Assembly: GCA_900546895.1 (NCBI GenBank)
Contig: UREO01000044.1
Coordinates: 1-13,835, forward strand
Length of the DNA: 13,835 nucleotides
Source: an uncultured Oscillospiraceae bacterium
GTDB lineage: Bacteria; Bacillota; Clostridia; Oscillospirales; Acutalibacteraceae
Direction: 5' to 3'
A program made the translations under genes and the position numbers. The stretch's first letter is position 1; every line of letters begins with the position of its first letter. Below, piece by piece: positions 12,688-13,835 of this stretch. The notes below the pieces were generated by a model. The model ran no database searches. It was given only the letters and a program-made list of their open reading frames with translations, and was not told the DNA's origin.

Positions 12688-13485
12688 ATGTTCAGTCCAC
12701 TGCAAGTTATTTTTATGACCCTGTTCATCGCATTTTTAACCTGGCAGAAGTACAATCTACAGATATTTGCGTACGCCGGTGTGGTTTTTGTCGGGCTTGT
12801 TTCTGGAATCGTCATGGGGGACGTTCAGACCGGCCTTCTAATCGGCGGTGAAATGTGTCTGATGAGTCTCGGAATCGGCGCTTACGGCGGTTCCTCCGTT
12901 CCGGACTATCAGTTTGGAGCGGCCGCCGGTACGGTATTTGCCATTGGGATGGGACAGAGCGGCGAAACCGCGCTGGCAACCGCGCTGGCAATCGGCGTTC
13001 CGGTCGCAGCCCTGAGCGTCCAGCTGGACGTTGTGGGAAAGATGTCCGGCTCTTATTTTATTCATAAAGCGATGGCTTGCTCCGACCGGCAGGACTGGAA
13101 GGGAATGGGCAAATGGATCTGGCTGTCCCAGATTCCGTTTGTCGGTCTGTGCGCGCTGCCAATGCTGCTGCTCATGACCGTCGGCTCCGGCTACGTGCAG
13201 ACACTGGTCACTAATTTCCCGGCATGGCTGTCGAGCGGCCTGAGCGTCGCGAGCGGGATGCTCCCCGCGTTGGGATTTGCCATTCTGCTGAAATACATGC
13301 CTATCAGGAAATACGGTTATTTTATGCTGCTGGGCTTTGTTCTGGCCGCTTACCTAAAGCTGAGCATTCTGGCAATTGCGATGCTGGGTACGGTGTTCTG
13401 CATTTTCATTTTCCAGTTGAAGGAAGAAAGTGCAAAGCGTGAAATGGCGGCAGCGACCGCGGGAGGAGACGACGAAGATGAGTGA
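12688..13485 (+). CDS. PTS EIIC component, mannose/sorbose family
   Basis: A 265-aa polytopic membrane protein that forms the sugar channel with EIID. GGGAGG lies 7 nt before the ATG. It is hydrophobic throughout, with the family signatures GLLIGGEMCLMSLGIGAYGG and SSVPDYQFGAAAGT, then a GETALATALAIGVPVAAL segment and a QLDVVGKMSGSYFIHKA loop. The C-terminus ends in a short charged tail. Length is typical. The last 8 bp overlap the EIID start (ATGAGTGA), indicating translational coupling. Confidence 0.93.
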   Translation: MFSPLQVIFMTLFIAFLTWQKYNLQIFAYAGVVFVGLVSGIVMGDVQTGLLIGGEMCLMSLGIGAYGGSSVPDYQFGAAAGTVFAIGMGQSGETALATALAIGVPVAALSVQLDVVGKMSGSYFIHKAMACSDRQDWKGMGKWIWLSQIPFVGLCALPMLLLMTVGSGYVQTLVTNFPAWLSSGLSVASGMLPALGFAILLKYMPIRKYGYFMLLGFVLAAYLKLSILAIAMLGTVFCIFIFQLKEESAKREMAAATAGGDDEDE

Positions 13486-13835
13486 GACAAATTCAGTGCT
13501 GACCAAAAAAGATCTGACAAAAACTTTGACGCGTTATGTTCTTGCGCGGCAGATCTGCTTTAATTATGAAACCATGCAGTCCGGGGGCTGGGTATGGTCC
13601 ATGCATCCGGCAATGAAAAAGATTTACGGCGACGATCATGTTCTCAGTGAAAAATATAAGTCTTACTTCAAATTTTTCAATACCAACCCTTGGTTCGGCA
13701 ATCTGATCCTGATGGCCTGTCTTGCGGTTGAATCCACCAAGGATGAAATGGCAACGGAAACAGCTGTGGATATCCGCACCGGTCTGATGGGACCGCTCGC
13801 CGGCCTGGGAGACGCGATCGTATGGGTGCTTCTGC
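13478..13835 (+). CDS. PTS EIID component, mannose family, 3' end beyond window
   Basis: The first 119 codons of EIID are visible; the rest lies past the right edge. The ATG at 13478 overlaps the EIIC stop, and GGAGGAG lies about 10 nt upstream within the EIIC coding sequence. The protein starts MSETNSVLTKKDLTKTLTRY and continues with the family motifs QICFNYETMQSGGW, HPAMKKIYGDD, FFNTNPWFGNLI and DIRTGLMGPLAGLGDAIVW. EIID is the second membrane subunit of mannose-class permeases. No EIIA gene of this class is present in the window, so it should lie further right or elsewhere. Confidence 0.93.
   Translation, partial: MSETNSVLTKKDLTKTLTRYVLARQICFNYETMQSGGWVWSMHPAMKKIYGDDHVLSEKYKSYFKFFNTNPWFGNLILMACLAVESTKDEMATETAVDIRTGLMGPLAGLGDAIVWVLL

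Noticed and set aside
1..13835. CRISPR array, tRNA, rRNA or known riboswitch
   Set aside because: No regularly spaced direct repeats, cloverleaf-like segments, rRNA motifs or recognisable aptamer cores were found by eye on either strand.

Overview
The window reads as chromosomal DNA of a low-to-mid-GC Bacillota, most likely a gut-type or anaerobic clostridium. The grounds are strong AGGAGG-type ribosome binding sites, two TTG starts, a PRD/BglG-type PTS regulator, an RpiR regulator, an HPr-family protein, a mannose/sorbose-class PTS and a YibE/F membrane protein. The exact genus cannot be read from the sequence.

Layout. (1) 1-2486, minus strand: a PRD-containing PTS regulator with HTH, EIIB-like and EIIA-like domains, followed 14 bp later by the start of a KDPG/KHG-type aldolase that runs off the left edge. 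This is a regulator-plus-catabolic-enzyme operon. (2) 2487-2960: an intergenic stretch with a minus-strand hairpin terminator and a compact 148-bp element with perfect 16-bp terminal inverted repeats (a MITE-like insertion), ending 6 bp from the next gene. (3) 2961-9489, minus strand: a very large secreted protein (about 1753 aa, signal peptide, two lamin-tail domains, calcineurin-type metallophosphoesterase, fibronectin-III-like and C-terminal beta domains), then a YibE/F-family membrane protein with a TTG start. A hairpin terminator lies between them. Upstream of the secreted protein is a set of 11-bp-phased TTAACA-like hexamers that resembles a Pho box. (4) About 9600-9929: intergenic, with a short remnant of an ArsR-family regulator on the plus strand and a strong 15-bp-stem terminator.

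(5) 9930-13835: a divergently organised PTS locus. To the left run an RpiR regulator (TTG start) and a small HPr-like phosphocarrier. To the right run an MBL-fold hydrolase and EIIB, EIIC and EIID of a mannose/sorbose-class PTS; EIID is cut by the right edge. The divergent intergenic region carries two copies of one palindromic operator. One copy sits next to the regulator gene and the other lies between the -35 and -10 of a good promoter for the PTS operon, which is the arrangement expected for RpiR autoregulation and repression.

How the genes fit together: the HPr paralogue keeps His15 but has Gln at position 46 instead of the regulatory Ser. It could therefore pass phosphate to this PTS without being a target of HPr kinase. 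The sugar handled by the PTS and the reaction of the MBL hydrolase are not identifiable. The MBL-PTS-RpiR-HPr divergon is the most system-like feature here; the secreted LTD-phosphoesterase is the most unusual single protein.
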